From Lachnospiraceae bacterium (GTDB lineage Bacteria > Bacillota > Clostridia > Lachnospirales > Lachnospiraceae): a DNA stretch of 9,470 nt. Shown one piece after another: positions 1 to 5,683 of the stretch (its first letter is position 1; each line of letters opens with the position of its first letter). The position numbers and the translations under genes are program-made. The stretch lies in contig JAGDCK010000133.1 of the NCBI GenBank assembly GCA_017958585.1, positions 1 through 9,470 on the forward strand. The letters are read 5' to 3'. Under the pieces are notes generated by a model. That model was not told the DNA's origin. It ran no database searches and saw only the letters and a program-made list of their open reading frames with translations.

Positions 1-20
1 AATAATACATGATTATTTAG

Positions 21-57
21 AACACCTTTTGGAAAAATTCCAAAAGGTGTTTTTTTT
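21..57 (+). terminator. Intrinsic terminator of an upstream gene
   Basis: A perfect 14-bp stem (AACACCTTTTGGAA at 21-34 pairing with 38-51) with a 3-nt AAA loop is followed by a run of eight T (50-57). No gene within the window reads into it, so it probably ends transcription of a gene lying before base 1. Its 14-base left arm recurs exactly at 1096-1109 in the terminator that follows the next gene. Because of the symmetric stem it could also fold on the opposite strand, but the T run favours + strand use. Confidence 0.85.
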
Positions 58-69
58 ATATTATCCGTA

Positions 70-78
70 TGATATAAT
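70..78 (+). promoter_or_regulatory. Possible extended -10 promoter for the Rpn-like gene
   Basis: The sequence TGATATAAT carries a consensus TATAAT (73-78) preceded by TG with one base between, the extended -10 form. No good -35 box lies 17 bp upstream, where the T run of the preceding terminator sits. Transcription from here would give a leader of about 170 nt before the gene at 255. It is a match by eye in an AT-rich stretch, so only moderate support. Confidence 0.4.
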
Positions 79-183
79 GAGCCGTAAGCAATTTTTCTAA
101 AGAATCTTTTAAATCTATTTTCTTTAACATTCTGATTTTTTTCTCTTGTGAAATTCTTGCTTATTAATCCAAAAACAATATAA

Positions 184-233
184 GCAGGAATATCAGAAAG
201 AGATTTTATGTTTTCTTTTATCGGTATTCCTGC
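184..233 (+). other. Long hairpin in the 5' leader of the Rpn-like gene
   Basis: GCAGGAATA (184-192) and TATTCCTGC (225-233) are perfect inverted copies. Inside them a second weaker stem (AAAGA at 197-201 with TCTTT at 214-218) can continue the fold. The structure ends 11 nt before the AGGAG ribosome binding site at 244-248. It is not followed by a T run, so it is not a terminator on the + strand. It may be a leader RNA structure affecting translation or stability. The rest of 58-251 shows no ORF or other recognisable element. Confidence 0.5.
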
Positions 234-254
234 AAAAACAAAAAGGAGTAATTG

Positions 255-1079
255 ATGGAAAGAAAACGAATGAAGCAGTACAAAGAACTGAAATTTAATG
301 ATGATTTCATGTTTGGAAAGGTGATGGAGGACAAAAACCTGTGCCGGGAAGTGCTGGAGTGCTTATTGGAACGGGAGATAGGGGAGATCAGCGAGATCCA
401 GCCCCAACGGGAATTCAGGTACACATCCGATGGGAAGCCGGTTAGGCTTGATGTTTATAACAAGGACGAGAATGATGTGATATACGATGCAGAAATGGAA
501 AACCTGAACCATAAAACCATAAAAGAACATGAACTTCCCAAAAGGAGCCGTTTCTATCAGAGCGCGATAGATATTGACTATATGAATCGTGGAAATATGT
601 ACTATAATCTTCCGGACAGTAATGTTATATTTATTTGTACCTTTGATCCTTTTGGAAAGAATATGGCAAAGTACACATTCAGAGCCGGTTGTGATGAAGC
701 ACAGGGTATTATGCTGGAAGATGGAGCAGTAAGGGTATTCTTTAACGGTTGTTATGAAGGCGATGGTATATCTGATGAGCTAAGAGCTTTTTATCAGTAT
801 CTGAGGACAGGTCAGGCCAGCAACGAATTGACGAAAAAGATAGATGCAGCTGTTGACAAAGGGAGAAACAACGAAGTCTGGAGGACACAGTATATGAAGG
901 AATGGGTTATTTATCAGGATGCCAAAACCGAGGGGCGAGAGGAGGGCCGGGAGGAAGGTCGGGCGGAACTTATCATGGCAATGTTAGAAAATGGAAAGAC
1001 GCCGGAAGAAATCGCCGATTTTATCGGATATCCGCTTGATATGATCCTGGAGATCAAGGAAAACTTTGAACATCAATAA
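255..1079 (+). CDS. Rpn family PD-(D/E)XK nuclease / putative transposase-like protein
   Basis: A 274-residue protein of the Rpn / PDDEXK_2 family, known as recombination-promoting nucleases and often annotated as putative transposases. Visible family features are the N-terminal ELKFNDDFMFGKVMED block (11-26), the core RLDVY (64-68, Asp66) followed by YDAEMEN (77-83, Glu80 and Glu82), then RSRFYQS (98-103), the GNMYYNLP stretch and an IFICTFDPFG strand (125-134). The tail holds an EGREEGREEG charged repeat (227-236) and a short helical C-terminal module with GKTPEEIADFIGYP. The ATG at 255 is preferred over the TTG at 252 because AGGAG (244-248) then lies 6 nt upstream. Odd point: the catalytic ExQ/ExK is read here as E-M-E, so activity is uncertain. 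It stands alone between two terminators, not in an operon. Family assignment is from pattern recognition; biological role is not known. Confidence 0.85.
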   Translation: MERKRMKQYKELKFNDDFMFGKVMEDKNLCREVLECLLEREIGEISEIQPQREFRYTSDGKPVRLDVYNKDENDVIYDAEMENLNHKTIKEHELPKRSRFYQSAIDIDYMNRGNMYYNLPDSNVIFICTFDPFGKNMAKYTFRAGCDEAQGIMLEDGAVRVFFNGCYEGDGISDELRAFYQYLRTGQASNELTKKIDAAVDKGRNNEVWRTQYMKEWVIYQDAKTEGREEGREEGRAELIMAMLENGKTPEEIADFIGYPLDMILEIKENFEHQ

Positions 1080-1093
1080 GAAGAGTTAAATGT

Positions 1094-1132
1094 AAAACAC
1101 CTTTTGGAAGACATTTCAAAGGGTGTTTTTTT
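1094..1132 (+). terminator. Intrinsic terminator of the Rpn-like gene
   Basis: A 16-bp stem (1094-1109 with 1114-1129) contains two G-U pairs and a GACA loop, followed by T up to 1132. It begins 14 nt after the stop codon of the Rpn-like gene. The left arm AACACCTTTTGGAA is identical to that of the terminator at 21-57, while the right arm differs by two changes that keep pairing through wobble. Confidence 0.88.
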
Positions 1133-1170
1133 GTGGGAATTGATTCATTTTATCCAAAATCAAAAAATTG

Positions 1171-1199
1171 TTGACATATGGATGGAGGAGTAGTAACAT
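1171..1199 (+). promoter_or_regulatory. Sigma-70/SigA-type promoter of the sulfur operon
   Basis: A perfect -35 box TTGACA (1171-1176) is followed 17 bp later by TAACAT (1194-1199), a 4/6 match to the -10 consensus. An alternative -10, TACAAT at 1199-1204, is a better match but at 22-bp spacing. Transcription would start near 1206 and run through the short leader ORF at 1269. This is the only good promoter found before the nine-gene run, and it lies right after the preceding terminator. No operator could be identified. Confidence 0.65.
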
Positions 1200-1268
1200 A
1201 CAATCATCGTAATCATATAGGACTAGTAGGAAATAAAAACAACCACAAAATCGGAAGGAAGAAAAGCA

Positions 1269-1367
1269 ATGAGAACAGTACAGACAATGACAGCTTCATA
1301 TGTATTCGGAATGCAGATGTGCAGCATGTGCATGCGTGGTTGCTGTACGAAAAAAAAGAAGAGATGA
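1269..1367 (+). CDS. Putative Cys/Met-rich leader peptide
   Basis: A 32-codon ORF starting at ATG 1269 with a purine-rich RBS (GGAAGGAAG, 1253-1261) 7 nt upstream. The product begins MRTVQTMTASYVFG and continues MQMCSMCMRGCC before a basic tail, TKKKKR. Four of 32 residues are Cys (18, 21, 25, 26) and six are Met (1, 7, 15, 17, 20, 22), concentrated in codons 15-26. It sits between a good promoter and an intrinsic terminator, ahead of genes for sulfur-compound uptake and C-S cleavage. That position and composition fit a leader peptide sensing charged Cys-tRNA (or Met-tRNA). A longer ORF in another frame (1178-1381) overlaps it but has no RBS and begins inside the promoter. No database match is claimed; the alternative is a chance ORF or a small metal-binding peptide. 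Confidence 0.65.
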   Translation: MRTVQTMTASYVFGMQMCSMCMRGCCTKKKKR

Positions 1368-1402
1368 AGACGCCGATGTAAATCCTGATGAAGATTAGTT
1401 TG

Positions 1403-1428
1403 AAGCAGGTGATGGGCACCTGCTTTTT
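1403..1428 (+). terminator. Leader (attenuator) terminator upstream of the operon
   Basis: AAGCAGGTG (1403-1411) pairs perfectly with CACCTGCTT (1417-1425) around an ATGGG loop, and the stem runs into a T run ending at 1428. It lies 35 nt after the leader peptide stop codon and 74 nt before the first structural gene, with no other gene in between, so it acts as a premature stop for operon transcription. Possible competing pairing: GCAG-GTGC at 1313-1322 (two bases bulged), inside the Met/Cys codons, can form 8 bp with the terminator's right arm GCACCTGC at 1416-1423. A similar GCAG...GTGC occurs at 1321-1331. A further pair is GTACAG (1278-1283) with CTGTAC (1343-1348). Which pairings act as antiterminator cannot be decided by eye. 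Confidence 0.8.
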
Positions 1429-1465
1429 CTATGTAATAAGAAAGAAATTTACAGCAGTAAGAAAA

Positions 1466-1476
1466 TGCGATTCGCA
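1466..1476. repeat. Short perfect palindrome before the first structural gene
   Basis: TGCGATTCGCA is an 11-base palindrome with a central T, lying 13 nt before the ribosome binding site of the gene at 1503. It could be a small RNA stem or a protein binding site. It is short enough to occur by chance, and no known operator is recognised. The rest of 1431-1488 shows nothing else. Confidence 0.25.
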
Positions 1477-1502
1477 ATAAACAAGCAAAAGGGAGAGAAG
1501 AA

Positions 1503-2048
1503 ATGGGTAAAGAAGCATACGAGATAACAGGAACGGTTGACAAAAAGCTAATGGTCGATCAGGTCAGAAAGGCGGCAAGACAATTTGCCATGCAGTATTT
1601 TCACTTCTGCAAGACATTGTATGAGAGATTCGGACTTGAAACTGCAAAGGATCTGGTGAGACAGACAGTGTTTGAACTTGCGGTGGACAGATCTGACAGG
1701 ATCAGAGAAAAGTCCCTGGCAAACGGAAGGAATGCCGACAGCGTAGAAGATTTCATGGCAGATATCGATCTTCCCTTTGAGGGATGGATAAAAGAGTGGG
1801 GCGAAGATCATTGCCCATACGCAGTGATCTGGCGAGGTTATATAAAGGATTACCCCTGGTTCAAAGAATTTGCATTGTACTACTGTGATGTGATCGATAC
1901 CACGACGATCGAGAATTTCAGCAAACATCTATCCCACAGGATCACGGGAAATGTGATCTCAGAGGGAACCAAGTGTACCAGAGAGTACTTCGAAAGCGAT
2001 TTTGTAAAGAAAGGAGGATATACATATGGCAGCAAGAGGGCAGATTAA
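1503..2048 (+). CDS. L-2-amino-thiazoline-4-carboxylic acid hydrolase-like protein
   Basis: A 181-residue cytosolic protein recognised as ATC hydrolase-like. The family prototype, in Pseudomonas, opens the ring of L-2-amino-thiazoline-4-carboxylate to give N-carbamoyl-L-cysteine (or S-carbamoyl-cysteine) on the way to L-cysteine. Supporting features are a helical N-terminal half (about 15-75), then a conserved-looking C-terminal half with CPYAVIW (104-110), LYYCDVID (125-132, Cys128), the helix TIENFSKHLSHRITGNVISEGTK and Cys158 near the end. Start at ATG 1503 has AAGGGAG (1489-1495) 7 nt upstream. It is the first structural gene after the attenuator, and its last 23 bases overlap the permease gene, whose RBS lies inside it, so the two are probably translationally linked. 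Many members of this family are of unknown substrate. The assignment rests on remembered family patterns, not an alignment; another thiazoline or cysteine-conjugate hydrolase is possible. Confidence 0.7.
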   Translation: MGKEAYEITGTVDKKLMVDQVRKAARQFAMQYFHFCKTLYERFGLETAKDLVRQTVFELAVDRSDRIREKSLANGRNADSVEDFMADIDLPFEGWIKEWGEDHCPYAVIWRGYIKDYPWFKEFALYYCDVIDTTTIENFSKHLSHRITGNVISEGTKCTREYFESDFVKKGGYTYGSKRAD

Positions 2049-2823
2049 AAAGAAAAAGTTCACTTTCATAAACGCATTACAGCTGGTAGCGATCATAGTG
2101 CTTCTCGCTTACATCCAATACGCAGTGGACGCGGGCAGGATCAGCAAGATCTTCATAGCAAGCCCAAAGATGATCGTCGATGAAGCGATAAAGATAATCA
2201 GCAAAGGAATCCTGTGGCCTCATTTGGTACTTACTTTACAGGAGCTGGTTGTGGGTTATCTGCTTGCGGCTGCTGTGGGAGTTGTGGTAGCCCTTACATG
2301 GATACTGTTTCCGAAACTTGAGGAATTCATGGACCTGTTCTGTTCGGCAATAATGGCTGTTCCCAAGACAGCGATCCTGCCGCTTTTGATCCTGTGGTTT
2401 GGAATCGGATTTAAGTCAAAGATCGTGCTTATCTTTTTGTTTACGGTCTTCCAGATCCTTTACAACACAGTGACGGGAGCAAAGCAGACAGATGTGAAAT
2501 TCATAAAAGTGGCAAAGGTATTCAAGGCAAACAGATTTCAACTGGTATTCGACATAATGATACCTGCCGCTATCCCATCCATGTTCAACGGATTAAAGCT
2601 TGCGGCTGCGACGGCCCTTACCGGTGTGGTCTTCTCGGAGATGCAGTCAGCCAAAGGCGGTTTGGGATTTTTGCTATCAGAGGCACAGCAGCTGCTTAAT
2701 TCGGCAAGAATGTTTTTCATCATTGTGCTGGTAACGGTTGTGTCGGTATTATTCGTAAGGCTCATAGCTCTGATAGAGTACTCCATTTGCCACAGATGGC
2801 AGCAAAAAGTACCCCACATTTAG
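2026..2823 (+). CDS. ABC transporter permease, NitT/TauT/Ssu type
   Basis: A 265-residue inner-membrane subunit that forms the channel of an importer with the receptor and ATPase encoded next. Hydrophobic segments lie at about 13-33, 68-94, 104-126, 131-150, 192-206 and 227-250. The region AVPKTAILPLLILWFGIGFKSK (111-132) is typical of nitrate/sulfonate/taurine permeases. The cytoplasmic coupling (EAA) loop is at about 152-190 and contains AKVFKANR and IMIPAAIPSMFNGLK. One permease gene is present, so a homodimer is likely, as in SsuC systems. The start ATG 2026 is set by AAAGGAGG (2010-2017) 8 nt upstream, inside the end of the preceding gene. Substrate is not shown by sequence; the neighbours argue for an organosulfur compound, although relatives carry nitrate, bicarbonate or thiamine precursors. 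Confidence 0.92.
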   Translation: MAARGQIKKKKFTFINALQLVAIIVLLAYIQYAVDAGRISKIFIASPKMIVDEAIKIISKGILWPHLVLTLQELVVGYLLAAAVGVVVALTWILFPKLEEFMDLFCSAIMAVPKTAILPLLILWFGIGFKSKIVLIFLFTVFQILYNTVTGAKQTDVKFIKVAKVFKANRFQLVFDIMIPAAIPSMFNGLKLAAATALTGVVFSEMQSAKGGLGFLLSEAQQLLNSARMFFIIVLVTVVSVLFVRLIALIEYSICHRWQQKVPHI

Positions 2824-2864
2824 AAAAATACGGGTACAGACAAAAACAGAAAAATTTAAAGGCG

Positions 2865-2884
2865 TTAGTTAAGGAATTAGCTAA
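2865..2884 (+). other. Intercistronic hairpin with GNRA-type loop
   Basis: TTAGTTAA (2865-2872) pairs with TTAGCTAA (2877-2884) over 8 bp, with one G-U, around a GGAA tetraloop. It is followed by an A-rich stretch rather than T, so it is not a terminator on the + strand. It lies in the 86-nt gap between permease and binding-protein genes, the widest gap in the operon. A 5' structure here could stabilise the mRNA of the receptor, which ABC importers need in excess; that role is inference. Confidence 0.45.
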
Positions 2885-2909
2885 ATAAAAAAAGAAAAGG
2901 GAGAAAGAA

Positions 2910-3962
2910 ATGAAAAAGAATCTATTAAGTTTATTACTTGTTTTAACACTTGTAGCGAGTGTGTTTGCAGGATGCGGTAAAAAGAGCGCATCTTCAGATG
3001 TATCCGATGAGGTTGCAGCTACAACAGCGGCAGATGATGACGGTCTTGTGACCATCAATGCATGCTTTGCAACAGGAATGACCGGTGCGGTAAATAATTT
3101 TGCGATCGAGAAAGGTCTCTATGAAAAAGAGGGACTTAAGTTCAACACAATTCAGTGGTCATCAAACGATGAAGTATTATCACTTATAACCAGAGGTGAG
3201 ATCGATGTGGCAGACGGAGATCCCAGCTCATACATTCCCGGCATTGCAAACGGTGTTGAGGCAAAACTTGTAGGAAATATGTGGAGATATTCAGGATGCT
3301 ATTGGCTTATCGCTAACAACGATATCGAGACCATCGCAGACCTTAAGGGCAAAAAGATCGGTACAGCCGGAGCAGCAGGCGGAATGAAGCTTTCAGTTTT
3401 AAAGATGCTTGAGGCAGAAGGACTTGGCGAGAGCGATGCAGAGCTTATCGCAAACGGTGTATACCAGGGAGCTTATGCAACACTTACATCAGGTGAGGTT
3501 GATGCTACCATCATCCACAATCCTTATGCAGCACTTGCTGAGGCAGAGGGCACAGGACACATCCTCGGAAGAGCATGGGACTACATTCCCGATTACTACA
3601 CAGGTACAATCATCGCATCAAACAAGATCATCAACGGAGATCCTGAGAAATTACAGAAATTCGTGACAGCATATTACAAGGTACATGAGGAAGTTAAAAA
3701 CGAGTACTTCGATGAATTTGTTACATGGGCATCAGAGCAGATGAACACAGAGGAAGACGTAATGAGAAAGGCTATCGAGTCTGAGATCGATGTATGGCTT
3801 GACTACCCCGTTATCCCTGTTGACAGAGTAAACAAGACAGTTGACATCTTACATCAGTATGGATGGCTTGATGAGAACGTAACAGCAGATGGAACCTATG
3901 ACAACACATTCGCATTAAAGGCAGCGGAGGATCTGGGTCTTAAGGATCCTTATCAGAAATAA
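2910..3962 (+). CDS. ABC transporter substrate-binding lipoprotein, SsuA/TauA/NMT1-like
   Basis: A 350-residue extracytoplasmic receptor of the importer. A lipoprotein signal is clear: KK at 2-3, a hydrophobic stretch from Leu5 to Val18, and lipobox FAGC with Cys22, followed by a Ser/Thr/Asp-rich linker to about residue 48. The mature domain starts with VTINACFATGMTGAVNNFAIEKGLY, the usual opening of nitrate/sulfonate/taurine/NMT1-type receptors. It continues with GEIDVADGDPSSYIPGIANG (about 96-115), ADLKGKKIGT (143-152) and the SGEVDATIIHNPYAAL strand-turn (about 193-208). The family is recognised with confidence; the ligand is not. RBS AAGGGAG (2897-2903) lies 6 nt before ATG 2910. The gene sits between permease and ATPase genes. 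Confidence 0.92.
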   Translation: MKKNLLSLLLVLTLVASVFAGCGKKSASSDVSDEVAATTAADDDGLVTINACFATGMTGAVNNFAIEKGLYEKEGLKFNTIQWSSNDEVLSLITRGEIDVADGDPSSYIPGIANGVEAKLVGNMWRYSGCYWLIANNDIETIADLKGKKIGTAGAAGGMKLSVLKMLEAEGLGESDAELIANGVYQGAYATLTSGEVDATIIHNPYAALAEAEGTGHILGRAWDYIPDYYTGTIIASNKIINGDPEKLQKFVTAYYKVHEEVKNEYFDEFVTWASEQMNTEEDVMRKAIESEIDVWLDYPVIPVDRVNKTVDILHQYGWLDENVTADGTYDNTFALKAAEDLGLKDPYQK

Positions 3963-3986
3963 TAACGGCATTTAGGAGGTAAAGAC

Positions 3987-4766
3987 ATGCCAACGATCAA
4001 AGCAAATAAAGTCGAAAAATATTACAGAAGCAATGATGGTGAACTGGTGCACGCCTTAAAGGATGTGACACTGGAGATAAAGGATGGGGAGTTTGTGGCA
4101 ATCGTTGGCCCCTCCGGATGCGGAAAGAGTACATTTCTGGAGATAGTGGCAGGCCTTTTGCCATTGGACGGCGGCGAAGTTTACCTTGACGATGAAAAGA
4201 TAACCGACACGGACAGAAACATCGGCGTGGTATTTCAGGATGCATCCCTGTTTCCGTGGAGGACCATCAAAAAAAATATTGCATTTGGAATGGAGATCGC
4301 AAAGGTTCCAAAGGAAGAGCAGGAAAAGCGCCTTAAACATTACATCGAGCTTATGAACCTCAGAGGATTTGAAAACAAATTCCCTTCACAGCTCTCCGGA
4401 GGAATGAAGCAGAGAGCGGGAATCGCAAGAACCCTGGTTATGGATCCAAAGGTAATCCTTATGGATGAGCCCTTCTCTGCAGTTGACCACCTCACCAGAT
4501 GTACATTACAGGATGAACTTTTAAAACTGAGAGAAAAAGAGAAAAAAACGATCCTTTTTGTTACCCATGATATAAACGAAGCCGTATATCTGGCAGACAG
4601 AGTAATACTCCTTAGCCCACGCCCTTCGGTGATTCAGGAGGAATATGTGATCAAGGCAGATTACCCCAGAAACAGAGACGACGAGTATCTGGCACATGTG
4701 GCATCAAAGATCATGAAGGATATCGTAAAAGGTTCCAAGCAGGATACCATCGAATATTACATTTAA
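3987..4766 (+). CDS. ABC transporter ATP-binding protein, SsuB/TauB type
   Basis: A 259-residue cytoplasmic ATPase driving the importer. All nucleotide-binding motifs are intact: Walker A GPSGCGKST (41-49), Q-loop Gln84 in VFQDASLFPW, signature LSGGMKQR (136-143), Walker B VILMDEP (156-162), D-loop SAVDHL and switch His194 in VTHDINEA. The FQDASLFPW and DEPFSAVDHLTR forms are typical of the nitrate/sulfonate/taurine group. RBS AGGAGGT (3974-3980) is 6 nt upstream of the start, and only 24 nt separate this gene from the receptor gene. The C-terminal ~45 residues extend past the core domain, as usual in this group. Confidence 0.94.
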   Translation: MPTIKANKVEKYYRSNDGELVHALKDVTLEIKDGEFVAIVGPSGCGKSTFLEIVAGLLPLDGGEVYLDDEKITDTDRNIGVVFQDASLFPWRTIKKNIAFGMEIAKVPKEEQEKRLKHYIELMNLRGFENKFPSQLSGGMKQRAGIARTLVMDPKVILMDEPFSAVDHLTRCTLQDELLKLREKEKKTILFVTHDINEAVYLADRVILLSPRPSVIQEEYVIKADYPRNRDDEYLAHVASKIMKDIVKGSKQDTIEYYI

Positions 4767-4787
4767 AGAGGAGAAAGGAGCATTGAT

Positions 4788-5672
4788 ATGGGCAGCATAG
4801 ACACAAGCATGGACTATCTTCCAAAGGAAGAAGTCATGGCCATATGGAACAGAAATGTGGCACTTACGGATGAAGAGCTGCTTGCCATGGATGAAGTTGA
4901 ATTCAGAGCAAGAGTAAGAGAGAGAAGTCATCATACACTGGAGATCCAGATGTATCATGCGCAGCACAGAAATAAAAAACTCTCCGAAAAACAGGCAGAT
5001 TACACAAAGAGACTTCTCGGTCTCTGGGAAAAAAGAGGTCTTTCGAAGGATCTTCCGGAATATAAATACGCATCATTTCTGGTTGAATCCGCAGACAAGC
5101 TTGCAAGGGGAGAGGCAGTTGATCTGACTCCTTACAAGCCCACCCCCGTCACAAAGGAGATGGAGGACAATTTCTTTACGATCTTAAAGGAGAGAAGATC
5201 CGTCAGAGAGTTCACCGATCAGGATGTGCCTGATGAGATCATTGAAAAAGTCCTGGATGCAGGCCTTTGGGCAGCCCACGGATGCAACGTCCAGTCCATC
5301 AAGTACGTGATCGTAAGAGAAAAAAATGAGCCCGGGCTCTTCAGAGGAAGCGACGTGCCGGGAGGCCCCATTCATTTAGTCATCTGCCAGGATATGAGAT
5401 GCTACAGAGCAAACTCATTTACCCCCAGAAGAAATCAGCTTCTGGATGCAGGTGCCGCAGGCCAGAATATCGTTCTTGCGGCTCACGCTGCAGGACTTGA
5501 AGGCGTATGGCTCACATTCCCCAACGAAGAGTTCTGCGACAGATTAAGAGAAAAGTTTAACCTTCCCGAATACATTCGCCTGGTAACATATGTGGATGTG
5601 GGATACGGTGCCCAGACACCTCACCCTCCCCTCAGATGGGATGTAAAGGATACCATCCTGGGCAGATTCTAA
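4788..5672 (+). CDS. Nitroreductase-fold flavoprotein with N-terminal extension
   Basis: A 294-residue protein in two parts. Residues 1-125 form a charged, mostly helical extension that I do not recognise. Residues 126-294 form an FMN-dependent nitroreductase-like domain, with ERRSVREFTDQDVP (135-148, the phosphate-binding Arg pair), GLWAAHGCNVQSIKYVIV (159-176), DAGAAGQNIVLAAHAAGLEGVWLT (220-243) and the C-terminal YVDVGYGAQTPHPPLRWDVKDTI (268-290). Members reduce a range of substrates with NAD(P)H and FMN, or act in other flavin chemistry. The substrate here is unknown; next to an SDR and sulfur lyases it may reduce or desaturate an imported organosulfur molecule (inference). RBS AAAGGAG (4774-4780) is 7 nt before ATG 4788; the gap from the ATPase gene is 21 nt. 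The usual family length is about 170-220 residues, so the extension is notable. Confidence 0.88.
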   Translation: MGSIDTSMDYLPKEEVMAIWNRNVALTDEELLAMDEVEFRARVRERSHHTLEIQMYHAQHRNKKLSEKQADYTKRLLGLWEKRGLSKDLPEYKYASFLVESADKLARGEAVDLTPYKPTPVTKEMEDNFFTILKERRSVREFTDQDVPDEIIEKVLDAGLWAAHGCNVQSIKYVIVREKNEPGLFRGSDVPGGPIHLVICQDMRCYRANSFTPRRNQLLDAGAAGQNIVLAAHAAGLEGVWLTFPNEEFCDRLREKFNLPEYIRLVTYVDVGYGAQTPHPPLRWDVKDTILGRF

Positions 5673-5677
5673 GGAGG
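5671..5677 (+). promoter_or_regulatory. Ribosome binding site deciding the SDR start
   Basis: AAGGAGG overlaps the TAA stop of the nitroreductase gene. Two ATGs follow, at 5681 (3 nt away, too close) and 5684 (6 nt away, normal). It therefore favours 5684 and rules out reading the upstream in-frame ATG at 5636, which lies inside the nitroreductase gene. Confidence 0.75.
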
Positions 5678-5683
5678 ATCATG

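Noticed and set aside
1178..1381. 67-codon + strand ORF in another frame overlapping the leader peptide
   Set aside because: Its ATG lies within the promoter spacer, it has no upstream RBS, and its composition has no recognisable domain; the 32-codon ORF at 1269 has a good RBS and fits the attenuator layout better.
1200..1500. T-box, SAM (S-box) or other known sulfur riboswitch in the operon leader
   Set aside because: No T-box AGGGUGGNACCGCG-type sequence and no recognisable multi-helix SAM aptamer could be found; the short ORF plus terminator explains the region more simply.
2010..2028. RBS region resembling a cloning-vector expression leader (AAGGAGGATATACATATG)
   Set aside because: It sits inside a continuous natural coding sequence and differs from vector leaders; a strong natural RBS next to CATATG is enough, and no other vector sequence is present.
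5636..5683. Upstream in-frame ATG for the SDR
   Set aside because: It lies inside the nitroreductase coding sequence without an RBS, and the extra residues precede the Rossmann strand with no family match.
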